Shown: positions 32,601-44,029 of the stretch, one piece after another
Layout of the letters: each line of letters begins with the position of its first letter
Numbering within the stretch: the first letter of the stretch is position 1
From: Ditylenchus dipsaci
Lineage: Eukaryota; Nematoda; Chromadorea; Rhabditida; Anguinidae
Direction of reading: 5' to 3'
Assembly: GCA_004194705.1 (NCBI GenBank)
Contig: SADC01001384.1
Coordinates: 62,001 to 126,000, forward strand
DNA length: 64,000 nucleotides
Translations under genes and position numbers: made by a program
Notes under the pieces: generated by a model
The model's input: only the letters and a program-made list of their open reading frames with translations
Told to the model about the DNA's origin: nothing
Databases searched by the model: none

Positions 32601-33710
32601 GCTGGTTCGTGTGCAAACTTGACGTATGAAGGTAACCAGAAGGTGATTGCAGAGTACAAGGATGAAGTGGTTGAATTGATGCATTCCATTGTAGTTTATA
32701 TGAACAAGTACATGCGCTGCAGTTGGTAGGTGTCTTGTTTCTCTAAATTTGATCAACTGAAGTTTAGGAGATGGCTTGGCCAGAAGCTCATATGACTGAA
32801 ATCAAGGATTTCATTGGCAAGACAACGATAATCGGTTCACAAAAAGTGTACCAAGAGATTGTGCAGAATATAAGTAAAAAGGTGGAGGCTGTCGGTTTGC
32901 CCAAGTATTCATTTTGTGACTTCTCTAAGTATTATGTAATGTAATTATAGCTACTACTACCAACTCGTTTGGCCACATATGAAAATCCCACTACTGGAAT
33001 GGTGACTGAGGGCAATAGCAAATGGATCTTTACGATGGCCAAGCTGGGTGGGCAGATTTGATTGTGAGTCGTTTCCCAAGGAGAACCTTTACCGAATGCT
33101 GGAAGCTCAGGACTGGCTGGTCTCTGTTCGCGATAAAATCACTTCCGTCATTGAGTAAGAAGAAAGCTTTTTGGTTGCGCTATAGAACACCGCTATAGAA
33201 CGCCCCTATTACCTTTAAAATTCAAAAGGCGTCAATTCGAATTTTTGAAATTTCGGCTAAAAATCCATGATACCCATCCTGTTTTTCGAAAAAAATTCGC
33301 AGAACCAAAAAAAAACGCGGCTTTCTCATGAAATCGGGGTGAGAAACACGAATGAATGTTATCTCACCACCTGATCACTCCCCGTGGTGGAGGCATTCTA
33401 TGGTCAAGCCAGCTTTTTTGAGTGTTTAACTCATAAACTTACTTCACCATTCAGAACTATTGAATTTTGCAGCTATAACTATAATGTTGGACGTTTGGAT
33501 AATCTCCTCGAGAGAATTAAATTAGGCGCTAACACAACACTCACTGCCGACAACCGCTACCATTCAATTGCTATCACCAGAGACTACAGCATCATTCAAG
33601 GAAGTTGTCAGGTAGTCTTCGGCCAAACCATCACCAGCATTTCGGGTATCGGTCAAGCTTCTAACTTTATTGAGTACTACGGAGGGAGAGCCCATTTTCA
33701 AAAACTGTGA
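29675..33710 (+). CDS. Secreted helical protein of unknown family, possibly damaged
   Basis: Exon 1 (29675-29774) carries the ATG at 29693 and a clear signal peptide (MVCFQRWRLLFWLMLFAWF). Further exons: 30990-31156, 31204-31338, 31392-31526, 31580-31802, 31852-31917, 31962-32052, 32098-32191, 32592-32725, 32768-32881, 32951-33154 and 33473-33710 (stop 33708). Most introns are 40-55 bases and phase-correct. The product of roughly 490 residues is mainly helical, with a hydrophobic stretch early (KIAPFAELAFSVGSLVAG) and scattered cysteines. Two spots break the frame: the 32725/32768 junction only fits if a TAG is included, and a 1-nt shift is needed near 33055. The family was not recognised; the overall layout (signal peptide, early hydrophobic segment, long helices) allows several roles. 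Confidence 0.7.
29868..30910. mobile_element. Tc1-like element hosting a foldback
   Basis: Ends CGAACCTGGATAAGCGGAC and GTCCGTTTATCCAGGTTTGACTG. The word GGGGTGTCC-(G/A)TTTAT repeats near the right end. It is interrupted by 30215-30782 and lies in intron 1 of the secreted helical gene. Confidence 0.6.
30215..30782. mobile_element. Foldback MITE, word GCATTTGGGCAC
   Basis: 8-bp duplication GTCCATTT (30207-30214, 30783-30790). Terminal repeat GGTTACTACGCATTTGGGCAC; each arm holds seven to eight copies of the word with one- to three-base variants, then a unique AT-rich arm (TTTTAAAGTTC...ATAAATTGAAAT). Confidence 0.88.
32273..32499. mobile_element. MITE in intron, AGCCCAAGTGCCC ends
   Basis: AGCCCAAGTGCCCACCCTCC at the left is complemented by GGGGGCGGGCACTTGGGCT at the right; inner AAAAAGTATTTTTCTC pairs with GAGAAAATACTC. 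Confidence 0.7.
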
Positions 33711-33974
33711 ACACTTTGTCCTCTTCTTTTTTCTGTGAAACATTTCTTTATGGCTGAAAAGTGTTAAAATTGGTTTTTTTTGATTGAATAAATTTGTGTA
33801 TTTGTTTAATTTTTTTCGCAAATAAACAAACGAGAAAACATTTTGTATGAGCGAGCGATATTGAACATCGTTTTTTGGGAACACGATTCGTATAACCAAG
33901 CTGTTGTTCTATCATTCCTTTGTCCAGAACAAATCAAAAGTTTTTGATAAAACAATAAAAATTATAACAGAATA

Positions 33975-34447
33975 CCGTATTTCCTTTAATGAGGGCCGAC
34001 CGCCCTATTTTTGGATTCCCAGAATCGGATAAATTAGAAGTCGATCTCGAGATTTCGGGTGGAAATCCAAAATTTAAAAAGCGGGTAGCTAGAACGGTGG
34101 AAGTTGAGGAAATGCAATCAGCAGACTTGCAGAAAGATTTCTCTGGGCTGTTATATACCGTATTTCTCTAATAAGCGCCCGGGGCGCTTATTTTTCAAAC
34201 CCCTGAAATTCGGAAAATTTGGAATTCGATTTCGAGATTTTTGGGTGCTCAACTAAAATCTAAAAAGTGGAATCGGTAGAGCTCGTGGGAGTTAAGAAAC
34301 GTATCAAACAGCTTTGGAATAAAAATTCTCTGAGCTGAGATATAGGCCCTCAAAGTAGGGGGTGCGCGCTTATTAGAGCATGCGCGCTTATTAGAGAAAT
34401 ACGGTAGGTCCTCAAAGTCGAGGAAGCTGCCGAATTAGAGGAAACAT
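33975..34447. mobile_element. MITE, CCGTATTT family, outer copy with a family member inside
   Basis: Begins CCGTATTTCCTTTAATGAGG and ends GAGGAAACATGGCA, a decayed terminal repeat. The copy 34158-34404 sits at a TA in its interior: outer sequence stops at GGGCTGTTATA and resumes GGTCCTCAAAGTCGAGG, exactly the family interior. Confidence 0.75.
34158..34404. mobile_element. MITE, CCGTATTT family, word AAGCGCCC, nested copy
   Basis: TA-flanked (34156-34157, 34405-34406). The left end has the inverted pair TAAGCGCCCGGGGCGCTTAT; the right end has GCGCGCTTATTAGAG twice. Confidence 0.88.
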
Positions 34448-34449
34448 GG

Positions 34450-35540
34450 CAGTTACCTTTTTTTATAATATTCGCACATCAATATTCAAGCCTTCGACGC
34501 AATTTAAAGATACTACATCTGGCTGTTCAAAAAACTTTGGCACTCACCCCCCCCCCCCCCTCTTCCCGAACAGTCGTTTCCTATTTCGCAGAAATCGCCT
34601 TTCAGTACTTATTCGTTTGATCCCCCCCTCGCCATTTTTTGAAAAGTCACCCAAAACTACTCACTATACTGTTTTTTCTGCTTTACAAAGAAAAATAATC
34701 ATTCCTTTACACTTTCTAAACTAAAAATTACCAATTTTCTTAAAAATAATTCTCTTCTACTTTTCAGGAGTAGATGATCTTATAAGGTATTTAACGGTCA
34801 AAAGATAATCAAAAGATTATGACAAAAAGCAACACCAAGTTTAGTAAGGTACGTATTCTTAATATTTTTCATTCATGAAAATTCGGTAGTCTTAGTGCTG
34901 AACTTCTAAAAAGGAAATTACATCCAAGACAAATAAAGCACAACAAATAAAAAAAAGAAACTATTTAATCTTTTGCAGCTAAGCTACGTCGTACAGGTGG
35001 TCTAATTTTCTAACCCTTTTTACTTCGATCATTTCTTGTCAAAAAAAGGTACTTCTTATCTTTTTTCGAGAAAAATTATTCAAATTTTAAACTTATTCCA
35101 TTAACTTTTTTTGTTTATTGTTATTGGCCGTTCAACAAGTAATCATTTTTATTGAAGATGGTCATTGGGCAAAAAAGACAGATACAGTGAAACAGTGTTT
35201 TTTAAAATTACTGTCAAATTTTCAACATGTTTTCAAAAGCTCTAAAACTGCATTTTTTCTCTAGAACATGTCCAAGATTTTGCACACAGTATATATCACA
35301 GTAGCGTCAAAAAAAATTTTGTGAACTTTTTATTACATATTCGGATTCCACGTTAAATTTCAGGTTAGAAAGTGTCATTTTCGGTTATAAAGTTATAAAC
35401 CTATCATTTCTAGAGATCAAATTACATAAAAAATGATTTCAGCTAATTACGTGTTTTTTCTAAATTCCTATTTTTATATGTTTTTCTTCAACTTATGTTA
35501 TACAGGCTATGCAAATAGTGGACTTAAGTGACTTAGTGGA
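34450..35540. other. Region without recognised genes
   Basis: C-run at 34548-34560, CAGTAGCGTCAAAAA at 35300, otherwise AT-rich. Near 35180-35460 the words AAGTGTCATTTTCGGTTATAA recur inverted at about 36190-36240, so the exon-like piece at 35.6 kb may lie inside a decayed inverted repeat. Confidence 0.35.
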
Positions 35541-35541
35541 C

Positions 35542-35742
35542 TTAGTGGACGGAATAAAGGACAATAACGGAAAATAACGGAAACGGAAATAAATAACGGA
35601 ATAACGGAATTTTAAAAAGCATAAGGAGTGAAAAAATAATACAGATCGCTTGCTCAGCCACCAACTCAGCCCAGCGTTGACGAGACACCTTCACACAGTT
35701 CGTTCGGAGCATCTCTTTCAAGCCTTGAATTCTTTCTATCAT
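35542..35742 (-). CDS. Possible exon fragment, unknown
   Basis: Minus strand. A strong acceptor (TTCTTCTTTTTTCAG) precedes a coding-like stretch VMIERIQGLKEMLRTNCVKV and RQRWAELVAEQA; the frame then runs into AT-rich sequence. No donor or neighbouring exon could be confirmed. It lies between inverted repeats, so a transposon-borne gene is possible. Confidence 0.35.
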   Translation of the reverse strand: MIERIQGLKEMLRTNCVKVSRQRWAELVAEQAICIIFSLLMLFKIPLFRYLFPFPLFSVIVLYSVH

Positions 35743-35959
35743 GACCTGAAAAAAGAAGAAGAGAAAAGCAAATGACGGCGTAGAAAATAAAAAAAACTTA
35801 TCTAATAGAAACAACGAGAACGAGATAAAAGCAACTGAGAGTGTGGAAGAATCACCAGCTGGCCGCACAAACACGGAGTAGAAAAGATTCCTTGACGCTA
35901 AAACCAAAAAAAGTCAGCTAATAAGACAAGGAACCGTAAAAACCGAGAGAAAAAATACC

Positions 35960-36980
35960 GGCAAGTCACGAAAAACAAGGCAGGGGACTAAAAATGGTTT
36001 CAAATTCGATTTTGAATTTCAAATCTCTGGCGTGCCTGTACCCCGCGAATTTGAAATGCAAGAATTATCGCATCGGGCGCGAGCATGCCCCTTTAAAATA
36101 AAATAATAAGCAAGAAAAACATACAGAAACAGGAATTTAGAAACAACTCATAATTAGCTAAAACCATTTTTTATGTAATTTTATCTCTAGAAATGATATG
36201 TTTATAACCGGAAATGACACTTTCTAACCTGAAATTTAACTTGAAATCCGGATCTGTAATAAAAAACGACAAACTGCTAATTCAGAAAGAAGTTATGTAT
36301 GAAAATCAGTGAAAATGCCTATTTTAAATAACGGAAATTCAAGTTTTTTTTAAATATTTTCTGTGTTTTTAAGACATAAATAACCTTTCACTGAAAAGCC
36401 TATTTTAAGAGGTGTCAAATGGCGCAAACCGGATGTCAAAATACGCATTCTACAAAAAGTTTTGAGCAAAAGAAGACAAACACTCATTTAAAAATAGCGT
36501 TACTTTTGAAATAGTCATTCTTAAAGCAAAAATAAGATTTATGAAAACGACCGGCGAATTCTGATTTTCTTGAAATTCTAGGCGGAAATGACAAAGTGAC
36601 CGACGGGCACTAAGTGTTAAAAAAAGATGGAGACAATCTGATTTTTTTTTCAATTTATAGCCAAAGGGCAACCGAAAATTAGGCACCCTGTACATTAAAA
36701 AAATAAAAATCATTTGTGTGAATTCTTCGAGATTTTGACTAATTATATAGACAATTCAAGTATAATTAAAAATAAAGGATTTTTAATAAATAGCTTTTTT
36801 TAATACAAGAATTGTTAGAGGCAAATTCATTATTACTTCATTGACTTGGTTATATTTAATTGTTTCTTGTTTTTAAATCATCTTTCAATTTGTTCCATTT
36901 AGGGATAACAAAGTAATATGAAAGTTTGAACTGATTAGCGAACCTCTCTATCAAAAAACATCAACCACTAAGGTTCCATT
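35960..36980. other. Region without recognised genes
   Basis: AT-rich. CCCGCGAATTTGAAATGCAAG at 36040 stands out in composition; nothing else recognised. Confidence 0.25.
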
Positions 36981-36994
36981 CAACAATCGGGTGC

Positions 36995-37205
36995 CTAAAT
37001 ATGTCTTGTCTCCACTGTTGTTTTTTTCGCGAAAAACAGCTTGGTCCCCCCTGTTCATTATGGTTATTGTAACTCTGTGATCATGGTGATCAGGGGTTAT
37101 CGTTAACATGATAACCCTTAACATGATCACCCTGAAAACAACAAGAAAGACCTAGCTGTTTTTGCAAAACAACGACAGGAGGGACCAAGGCATATTTTTA
37201 GGTGA
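36995..37205. mobile_element. MITE with Merlin-like ends
   Basis: Left CCTAAATATGTCTTGTCTCC, right GGGACCAAGGCATATTTTTAGG. Inner stem GGTTATCGTTAACATGATAACC and an extra CTTGGTCCCCCCTG inside the left arm. Confidence 0.65.
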
Positions 37206-37634
37206 GAAAATGTGGTTAAAAATTACAAAAAAACTTTTTTGATGAGTTTTGAGTTCAATACCAATCATTAAAAAATATTCAAATCTCATGTTTTTTAAGG
37301 TTTCTAATACCCATTAGGGAGTGGCGAGAATTGCGCGCCGGAAAGTTGCGCGGCGGAAGACTGCGCGCCGGTAAAGCCCCCCGAGAGGTCATTTTCCCTA
37401 CACCGTTTTCGAGTTTTATAGTGTTTTAAATAAACGATTTATTTTCGAAAAACCTGAAGGGAGGGCTATAGTTCACTTAGCCCCCCCCCTGGCTACGCCA
37501 TGCCCACTGTTGTTGCTGCCTTGTATGAAACAGTCAACACACGATTTTAAAAAACTAATTTGTGTGGGTGGGCGGTATTTTGCTTCTAGACCAAAAACTT
37601 TTTACTTTCTTTTGTTTTAGTTTTTGATTAAACT

Positions 37635-40600
37635 ATGGAATTGTACATTTTCCACCCAGAAGAGCAACAAAAACTTTATGGCTGCATTAATATAACCATT
37701 GAAAATGTGCCGTTTGAAAAGCGCCAACATTTTACTGAAGGATTATCACCATTGCGTTGGCTACTATCTACTATGTAAGTGACAAAAAATACAATTTTAT
37801 TATCAAGTAATCAAAACAACAAAGATAATATGCCAATAAGAAAATTCATTGCAGCGAAATCTTGGCCTGCATTAAAATTAAGAAATGAAAAAAAAACACT
37901 TCAAAATTATTGAAGCTCATTTTTAGCCTAAAATTTTTTTTCGGGTGTCATATGTTTTATACAGTAATATAATATATTTTAAGTCCAGTTTTATCCAAGT
38001 ATACCTATCCGACAAAGGGTGAGGGGGGGGGGGGTGCGGTTTCGCATTGGTCCCCTGTTGAATTTTTTTATTATTTTTCAGGTTCAGATTAGGCAAGGAT
38101 AGGCCAGTATACTTTAGAACAGACTCCAAGATAAGTCTAAAATATGTTCGAGTCTGTCCTAACATACGCTGGCCTACCCTCGCTGATCTGAACCTGAAAA
38201 AAAAAAAAAAAATCAATAGGGGGACCAGGGCAAAACCTCATCCACGCTCACCCTTTTTGGATGGGGCAATACTTGGATAAAACTGGACTTCAAAAAATAT
38301 TATATTAAACTGAATAAACCAAAAATTGTGGTGACAAAACGGCCTGCACCCCTAGACCATCCAAGCACATATTGAACTATAACATCAAAAAATATATATC
38401 ATCTATACTTAACTTTTAAATGGTTTTTTCTGGAAAACTATTAGCCGAGAAGAAAAAGGGATCTCCAAGTCAAATAAGCATTTTCGAAGTTCTATTGAAC
38501 GGTATATAGGGTTCCCCAATAGCTCACGACACTAAAATATGTTCCCTTCTTAAATTCTCCAACAACGCAACCAGACATTTTGGGCAAAAAACATTCTTGT
38601 CAACAAAAATGTGAGGGCGCAGAATTAGATTTAATACAACTTTTAATAACCTTGTTGCCAGACATCATCAATAGAGGGCAGAAAGCAGAAATCAGATCCA
38701 CAAAAGTATTATGATTTCGAAACCAGATCAGCTCTATCGACAAATCTGGATATTTGAATTAGCGTATTGAAATCTGGAACTATTTAGGGTTGCAATAGGT
38801 CCCTAGTCGAAACCTATTGTCTTGACTGGAAACATTATTCGAAGGAACGCAACAATCCTTACAATAACAGCTTTGGGCAAAAGTGCACTATTTGGGCAGC
38901 GCAAAATGCGTTTTTTTTTCAAGTCTAATTATTCCATAGGCCCTGAAAACGATAGAAACGGTAGTAAAAAGCGTGGGAATGCCAAATTTTTTGTTTGCCT
39001 TGGTCCTCCTGTGGTTTTCGGTCATTTTTTGCCTTAGTCCCCCGTATGGTTTTTAGTATTTTTGGTATTTTGCCCCGTTTTGGTCACTGGAGCTTTGCAA
39101 AAAGAGGCTCTATATGCATGTTATGATCAAGGGTACTTCTCGGAATCATGTCTAAGGTAAGTGAGTGCGCGCATCTCTAACTCTCAAGCCTCCTACGCCC
39201 CCTTCGGCGGCGCAGTGGGCTCGAGAGTAACCATGACCGAAAAGCACAGTGGGGACCAATACAAACGGAATTTTTTTCTCTCGAAAGAATGGCCTGCATT
39301 TTATTGCCGTTTCTATCGTTTTCGTGGCCTATGGAATTATTAGACTTGTGAAACCAACGCTTTTTTATGCTACCCCAAACTGTGTAATTTAGTCAGCTAT
39401 GTCGGAATATCTAATGAGCAATATTTAAAGCTGGAGCAGTACTTTTGTTCTGTTAGTGGTTTGATTTAGTGCTTTGTTCGGTTCTGGCATCCCTAGTATC
39501 ACCAAAATAGTTAAGAAAATATAAAATAAAAACTTTAAAATTCTCGAAAAAATCATCAGGGTGAAAAGCAAAAAAAAACATCTCAATTGTACACTAGGAC
39601 CTATTTTTCTTAAATAATAGACTAGCTTCAGATCTTGTACATACCATGTGTTCCATCTATTTACCGTCATATGAAAAACCCTTGTTACAAATTGCTTTTC
39701 TACATCTCCGTGGTTGACTGCTCTATACTATGGGTCCTCGGATTTGTACATGGATATCTCTCTATTACTGGCGCAGTGTATTGCTCGCATCCTACTTTGA
39801 TTTATTTACTAGGATCTTACCTATGGCGTAAGTGAGGAAATAGGAATAAATAAAAACCAAGTACTTAGCCCCCCCCCCCAGTCAAATCAGCTCGGGGGAC
39901 CAAGGCAACTTTTTTTAAAATTTACTATACAATAATTTCTTTTGTATAAACATGCTTAAAAAATTTTTCTTCAGACGAAAACATTGTGCAATCAAAAATT
40001 TTCGAAAAAATCCTTGGTCACCCAAGCTGATGCGATTGGGGGGGTAGAAGGTTCTCAGGTTCAACTGCTTCAAAAATAACCATAAAATTTTTAAAGTTGT
40101 AAATTATTTAGTTTGTTGGATGTGTGAAAGCTCTGGCCAGCTGTGCTTGGTTATTAATAGATGTGTAGCTATGCTATCTCCTGATCTTGAAACTAAACTT
40201 TTCGCTGGTAAATTGCTTTTTTTCCATAACAGTCTTTTCTGCAATTACGCGGCACTCCTTCATTCAAAATCGTGTTGTTGGCATTGTGTTTTGAAGACTG
40301 CCATCAAAAAAGTTACCCCTTAAAATATAGCCAGTGAGATTAAAGTGGCTACCAGCGCGTTACACTGCAATTAAGGCGTGGGACCAGCAATTTAATTCTC
40401 TCATGACCGTTTTCTTAAAAGTGTTCTATGTGATCTGGTAAAAGTTTTCTGCCTACTTTTAAAACTAGGATAAGGTCATAAATATCAGAATTGACATGAG
40501 ACGAGTGAAAACAAGGACGATTTTCAAAAACTTGCTGGTCGTCGCCTTAATTTGCGGTGTAACGCGCTGGTATGCCTCTTTTACTCAACTTGGGCAGTAA

Positions 40601-43094
40601 TTTGCCTGAGGAAAGTCTTTAAAAATATGTCGGAAACACCAGGCCAAAATCGCGATTGTGAATTTACGGGTGCCTCATAATTAAAATACTTTATTTTAGG
40701 CAATCGTATCTACCTGTGGATCGGAGCATCTATTTTCTAGGGAATCTATTGGTTATTTTTCAACCCGCCATTGTTATTTACAGGCATTTATTTCACCTGG
40801 TTTTTAAATCCATACGTTGGGTATCGGGATGATCCTGCAGGAATTGTAAGTTGTTGAAAAACCTAAGACCTACCACAATCAGCCTTCTTTAAACGGGATC
40901 TGCAAATGTTTAAGCCTTGTGTCTTATTAGTAGAAGCGGCTGGAAAGGGACGCACACGAACAACACTTATCGTATTCACTCTAATAGTAGCCTCCTCTCC
41001 TATAATTGTAGCACACTCCCCTCTAATAGTAGCTCCCCTAGAAGGGGGGTTGAAAAATAGTAGTATCCCTGAAAATTGGCCTAAATAGGCCGATTTTGCC
41101 CCCCTCTAATTGTAGCCCTACTCAAATAGTAGCCCAGGGGCTACTATTAGAGTAAATAGGGTAGACAAAGACAAAAAATTTAGACACTAAATTATCTTTG
41201 CGGAAATCAATCAAATTTTTTTCAGAAGTGACAGATTATTTCAAAGGCCTTGCACACTTCACTTTATTTGATGTGTGGTTCTAAAACCAAAAAAAAATAC
41301 TCTTATCCTAAAACCAAAAAAAATTAGGGTTCTTTTTGGTTATCAGTCGTGCTAAGACAATTTATGCGTAAGAATCGGGTATTCCCGATAACCAAAAAGA
41401 ACCAAAATTAGTTTTATAGGAAAAAGTCTTGACTTGATCAGTTCACAAAGGCAGCTGACCACCATAGAGTGACTTTTTCAATTTTTTCACTATCGTGTTC
41501 AGCGTGAAATTCTGCACCAGTACATACCATCAGGCGTACAGCCTTTCGCGTGTTAACTAACGGGTGCTTTAAAAGTAGCTAGCTCATTTTTAGTGATAAG
41601 TATTGAAAATTTGAGTGGGGATGTATGGTCTTTGGAAAAAAGGTCCATTACTCAAAAAATGACTAAAACTAAAAAGATTTTCATTTCGGTCATTTTTCAA
41701 CGAAATGGATTTTTGCAAGAGACCATATCACTACACTCATACTTGCACGGGCACCGGCGATTTAAAGTTTTTCCAATTTTCTTGAATTTTCTTTGAAATT
41801 GAGCATTTTTGAGATCAAAATATACACTTTTTTCATCATAAAAACTCAATTTACAGACAAAAATACCGACGCCGTAGCCGGCGCCCTTATTCTAGCATGG
41901 CGCCCGGTGCCGAAATTCGAAAATAGCCTGACGCCAGAGCCGGCGATGGCGTCCTAATCTCACCTGGCGACCCGGCGCCGGCGCTGGCGCCCTATTTTTC
42001 AAAACATGCAAGTATGACTACACTTAGATTTGTAGCTCTTAAACTGCGCTACAAGAATGCATTAAGTTTTTATCAAAGCGCTAAATCCTGAGTTAAACGT
42101 GTGACCAGTCAAGGTGATGAAAAACAAAATTTTAGTTTTTTTACTTTTTAGTACAGTTCCTATTCACATCTTATCTGGGATGGAGGCTTTGCTGTGCTTG
42201 TACCTATGCTATATATCATATTCTCGATACTTTTCTTCGCCAAGTCTCACAAAATACAGGGTAGCAAAGAAGTCGCTAAACAACAAAAAATGGTAAATTT
42301 ATTTATTATCTCAAGAAAAAAACAAATTGAAATGACAGATGCTGCTGCAAGTGTTTATTATTAGTATGTTCAATTTTTGTGCATGCTCTATCTATGTCTA
42401 CATGATGTATTTTGTTACAACTGAAGCTTTAATGCATTTTGCGCAATTTTGCTGGTTTCACATACATGGTACAGCCAACCTTCGATTTAACGGCCGCCTA
42501 AAAAGTTCGTACCTATGGTCCGACACTTTTTTACCCCAATTTTTTAAATGGAATGATATTCGCCAGTCTAGTGGGAAATGCCGCGAGCAATGCGATTTTG
42601 CCAGTCGTCTCTTCTCTAAATGACAACAATTTTTCCCGAAAAAGGTTTTGGTTGCTTTTTGAATTAACCGCCCCTGATTTTAAAAATAGGGCCGTAGAAA
42701 CAAGTACCCACTGGTTTTGTCGGATAAAATTGTCGTCATTTACAAAAAGGATCGGCGAAATCGGAATCCTCGCATATTTTCGCACTTGACTGACAAGTCA
42801 GAATTTCATTTGAAAAACTAAGAAAAAAAGTGTTGGACCCTAGGCGGAAACGAACTTTTAGGAGGCCGTCCAATCGAGGGTTGACTGAATAAATGCTTTT
42901 CACATACATTCTTAACTTTTCTTTTTGTTTCAGGTTTTCCACCAGTGATCTACTTACTCTTCAATTCTACCATCAGAAGAGATGCTAAGCGAATGACTGA
43001 GACAATTTTCGGCAAAATTTCTGGGAAAGAACTTGAAAATACAGTTACTAAAACTAAAAATTTAAACACTACTTTTCAAAAATCTGTTGTCTGA
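37635..43094 (+). CDS. Srt-type seven-transmembrane chemoreceptor, with in-frame TAG
   Basis: Srt receptors are nematode G-protein-coupled receptors of sensory neurons. Exons: 37635-37774 (starts MELYIFHPEEQQKLYGC, like Srt N-termini), 39632-39827, 40112-40207, 40700-40845, 42152-42292, 42339-42468 and 42934-43094 (stop 43092). Features: ILYIPC then CYKLLFYISVVDC in the first helices, GAVYCSHPTLIYLLGSY, the Asn-Arg-Cys (VINRCVAM) motif after helix 3, NPPLLFTGIYFTWF, and a C-terminal GFPPVIYLLFNSTIRR typical of helix 7. A small exon between 37774 and 39632 is missing by phase. TAG at 40738-40740 lies in frame inside helix 4. An alternative acceptor at that TAG would break the frame downstream, so it reads as a nonsense mutation. 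Five introns hold MITEs or hAT elements. Confidence 0.85.
38040..38235. mobile_element. Palindromic MITE with Merlin-like ends
   Basis: Left GCATTGGTCCCCTGTTG, right CAATAGGGGGACCAGGGC, inner stem AGGCAAGGATAGGCCAGTAT with its partner ATACGCTGGCCTACCCTCGC. Preceded by a G-run. Confidence 0.7.
38920..39350. repeat. Palindromic element in Srt intron
   Basis: CTAATTATTCCATAGGCC and AACGATAGAAACGG at the left; complemented at 39307-39348. It encloses two CCTT(G/A)GTCCCCC words and part of a GC-hairpin repeat (39140-39230). Confidence 0.6.
39875..40055. repeat. Small palindrome with CCAAGGC words
   Basis: CCCCCCCAGTCAAATCAGCTCG and GGGGACCAAGGC at the left pair with CCTTGGTCACCCAAGC and GATGCGATTGGGGGGG at the right. 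It lies in the Srt intron. Confidence 0.5.
40352..40570. mobile_element. TA-flanked MITE, CCAGCGCGTTACAC ends
   Basis: CCAGCGCGTTACACTGCAAT and its complement ATTTGCGGTGTAACGCGCTGG (to 40570) with TA on both sides (40350-40351, 40571-40572). It lies in the Srt intron. Confidence 0.8.
40970..41161. mobile_element. MITE, CCGTATTT family, word GTAGCCC
   Basis: Ends TCGTATTCACTCTAATAG and CTATTAGAGTAAATAGGG. The word occurs as AATAGTAGCC, AATTGTAGCA, AATAGTAGCT, AATTGTAGCC and the inverted pair ATAGTAGCCCAGGGGCTACTAT. Confidence 0.75.
41308..41424. repeat. Short hairpin repeat
   Basis: TAGGGTTCTTTTTGGTTATC and GATAACCAAAAAGAACC form a stem with outer CCTAAAACCAA and GTTTTATAGG. Confidence 0.5.
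41738..42016. mobile_element. hAT-type MITE, word GGCGCCGGC
   Basis: Perfect 8-bp duplication ACTACACT (41730-41737, 42017-42024). Ends CATACTTGCACGGGC and CATGCAAGTATG. GC-rich interior of GGCGCC words; related to 61638-62416. Confidence 0.9.
42470..42885. mobile_element. Tc1-like MITE forming the last Srt intron
   Basis: Ends CAGCCAACCTTCGATTTAACG and GTCCAATCGAGGGTTGACTG. It begins two bases after the donor GT (42469), so the splice donor GTA overlaps the TA target. The interior is shared with 1683-1895 and 44757-45260. Confidence 0.7.
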
Positions 43095-43535
43095 ACTCAA
43101 TAGCTGGTGACAAATAAGTTTGGGGACAACTTTCAAGCATATGCTTAGAAACAAACTATTCCAAACATAAGGTTTTGTAGCCCTTTTTGTCCTCTATAAA
43201 ATGGTATATAATACTTTTTCGAATATATTAGAAAAGTCAGAATTCGGCTCTAAACCATTGTAAGGCCCCTTTAAAAGGTTGAAAAATCAACTTTTTCCAA
43301 AAATGACTAAAATAAAAATTTTTTCAATTTCAGCAGGGTTGTCGAGCGCTCGATTCGACATTCGAAATTCGAAATTTTCGAGCGCTTGATTCGAAATTCG
43401 AAAATTTTCGAGCGCTCGATTTGAAATTCGAAATTTTCAGCGGCTTCGCCGCCTCATTAATGTATTTTTGAGAAATAAATCAATCGATACCATGGTTAAT
43501 CGACCACACATGACCGCTTTACCACAACAAAAATA

Positions 43536-43979
43536 CAGGGTGTGTCAGAATTACGCGCACATTGCTCTTTCTGTCTTAATTTTTTTATATATTATCAATT
43601 TTAATTCGATTTATGCTGTCTGCATGGTATATCTCTTCCTTTTAATGCTTTTTACGTTTAGATCATGGCTAATATCAAGAAACAAGAGCAAGCAAACCGA
43701 CTTTGTGTGAAGCAGTTCAAACGTGGTCTAGAAGAGATGTCCCGAATAATCGACAGTGGGCGTTCCTAAAGGTTTTAATTTTTGTCTCAATTTATCCTTG
43801 TTTCTTATTGTTTATTGTTGTACGAATAAAGATGAATGGGAAGTCTGTGTTATTGATTATTAAAAGCCTCGTAATTCTGGAGATTTCCTGGGGTTAGGGT
43901 TCCGAAAACGGAAATCGGCCGGGCAAGGAGCTACCTCGCCAAATTTTTCAAAAAAGTGCGCGTAATTCTGACACGCCTG
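43536..43979. mobile_element. mariner/Tc1-type MITE, CAGGGTGTGTCAG ends
   Basis: CAGGGTGTGTCAGAATTACG and its complement CGTAATTCTGACACGCCTG, with TA on both sides (43534-43535, 43980-43981). The terminal GTGCGCG motif is shared. Frames inside are short. Confidence 0.85.
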
Positions 43980-44029
43980 TATAAGCGGCCAAAAAAGAAC
44001 TACTATTCTTTGTCCATAGTTGTGCTTGA

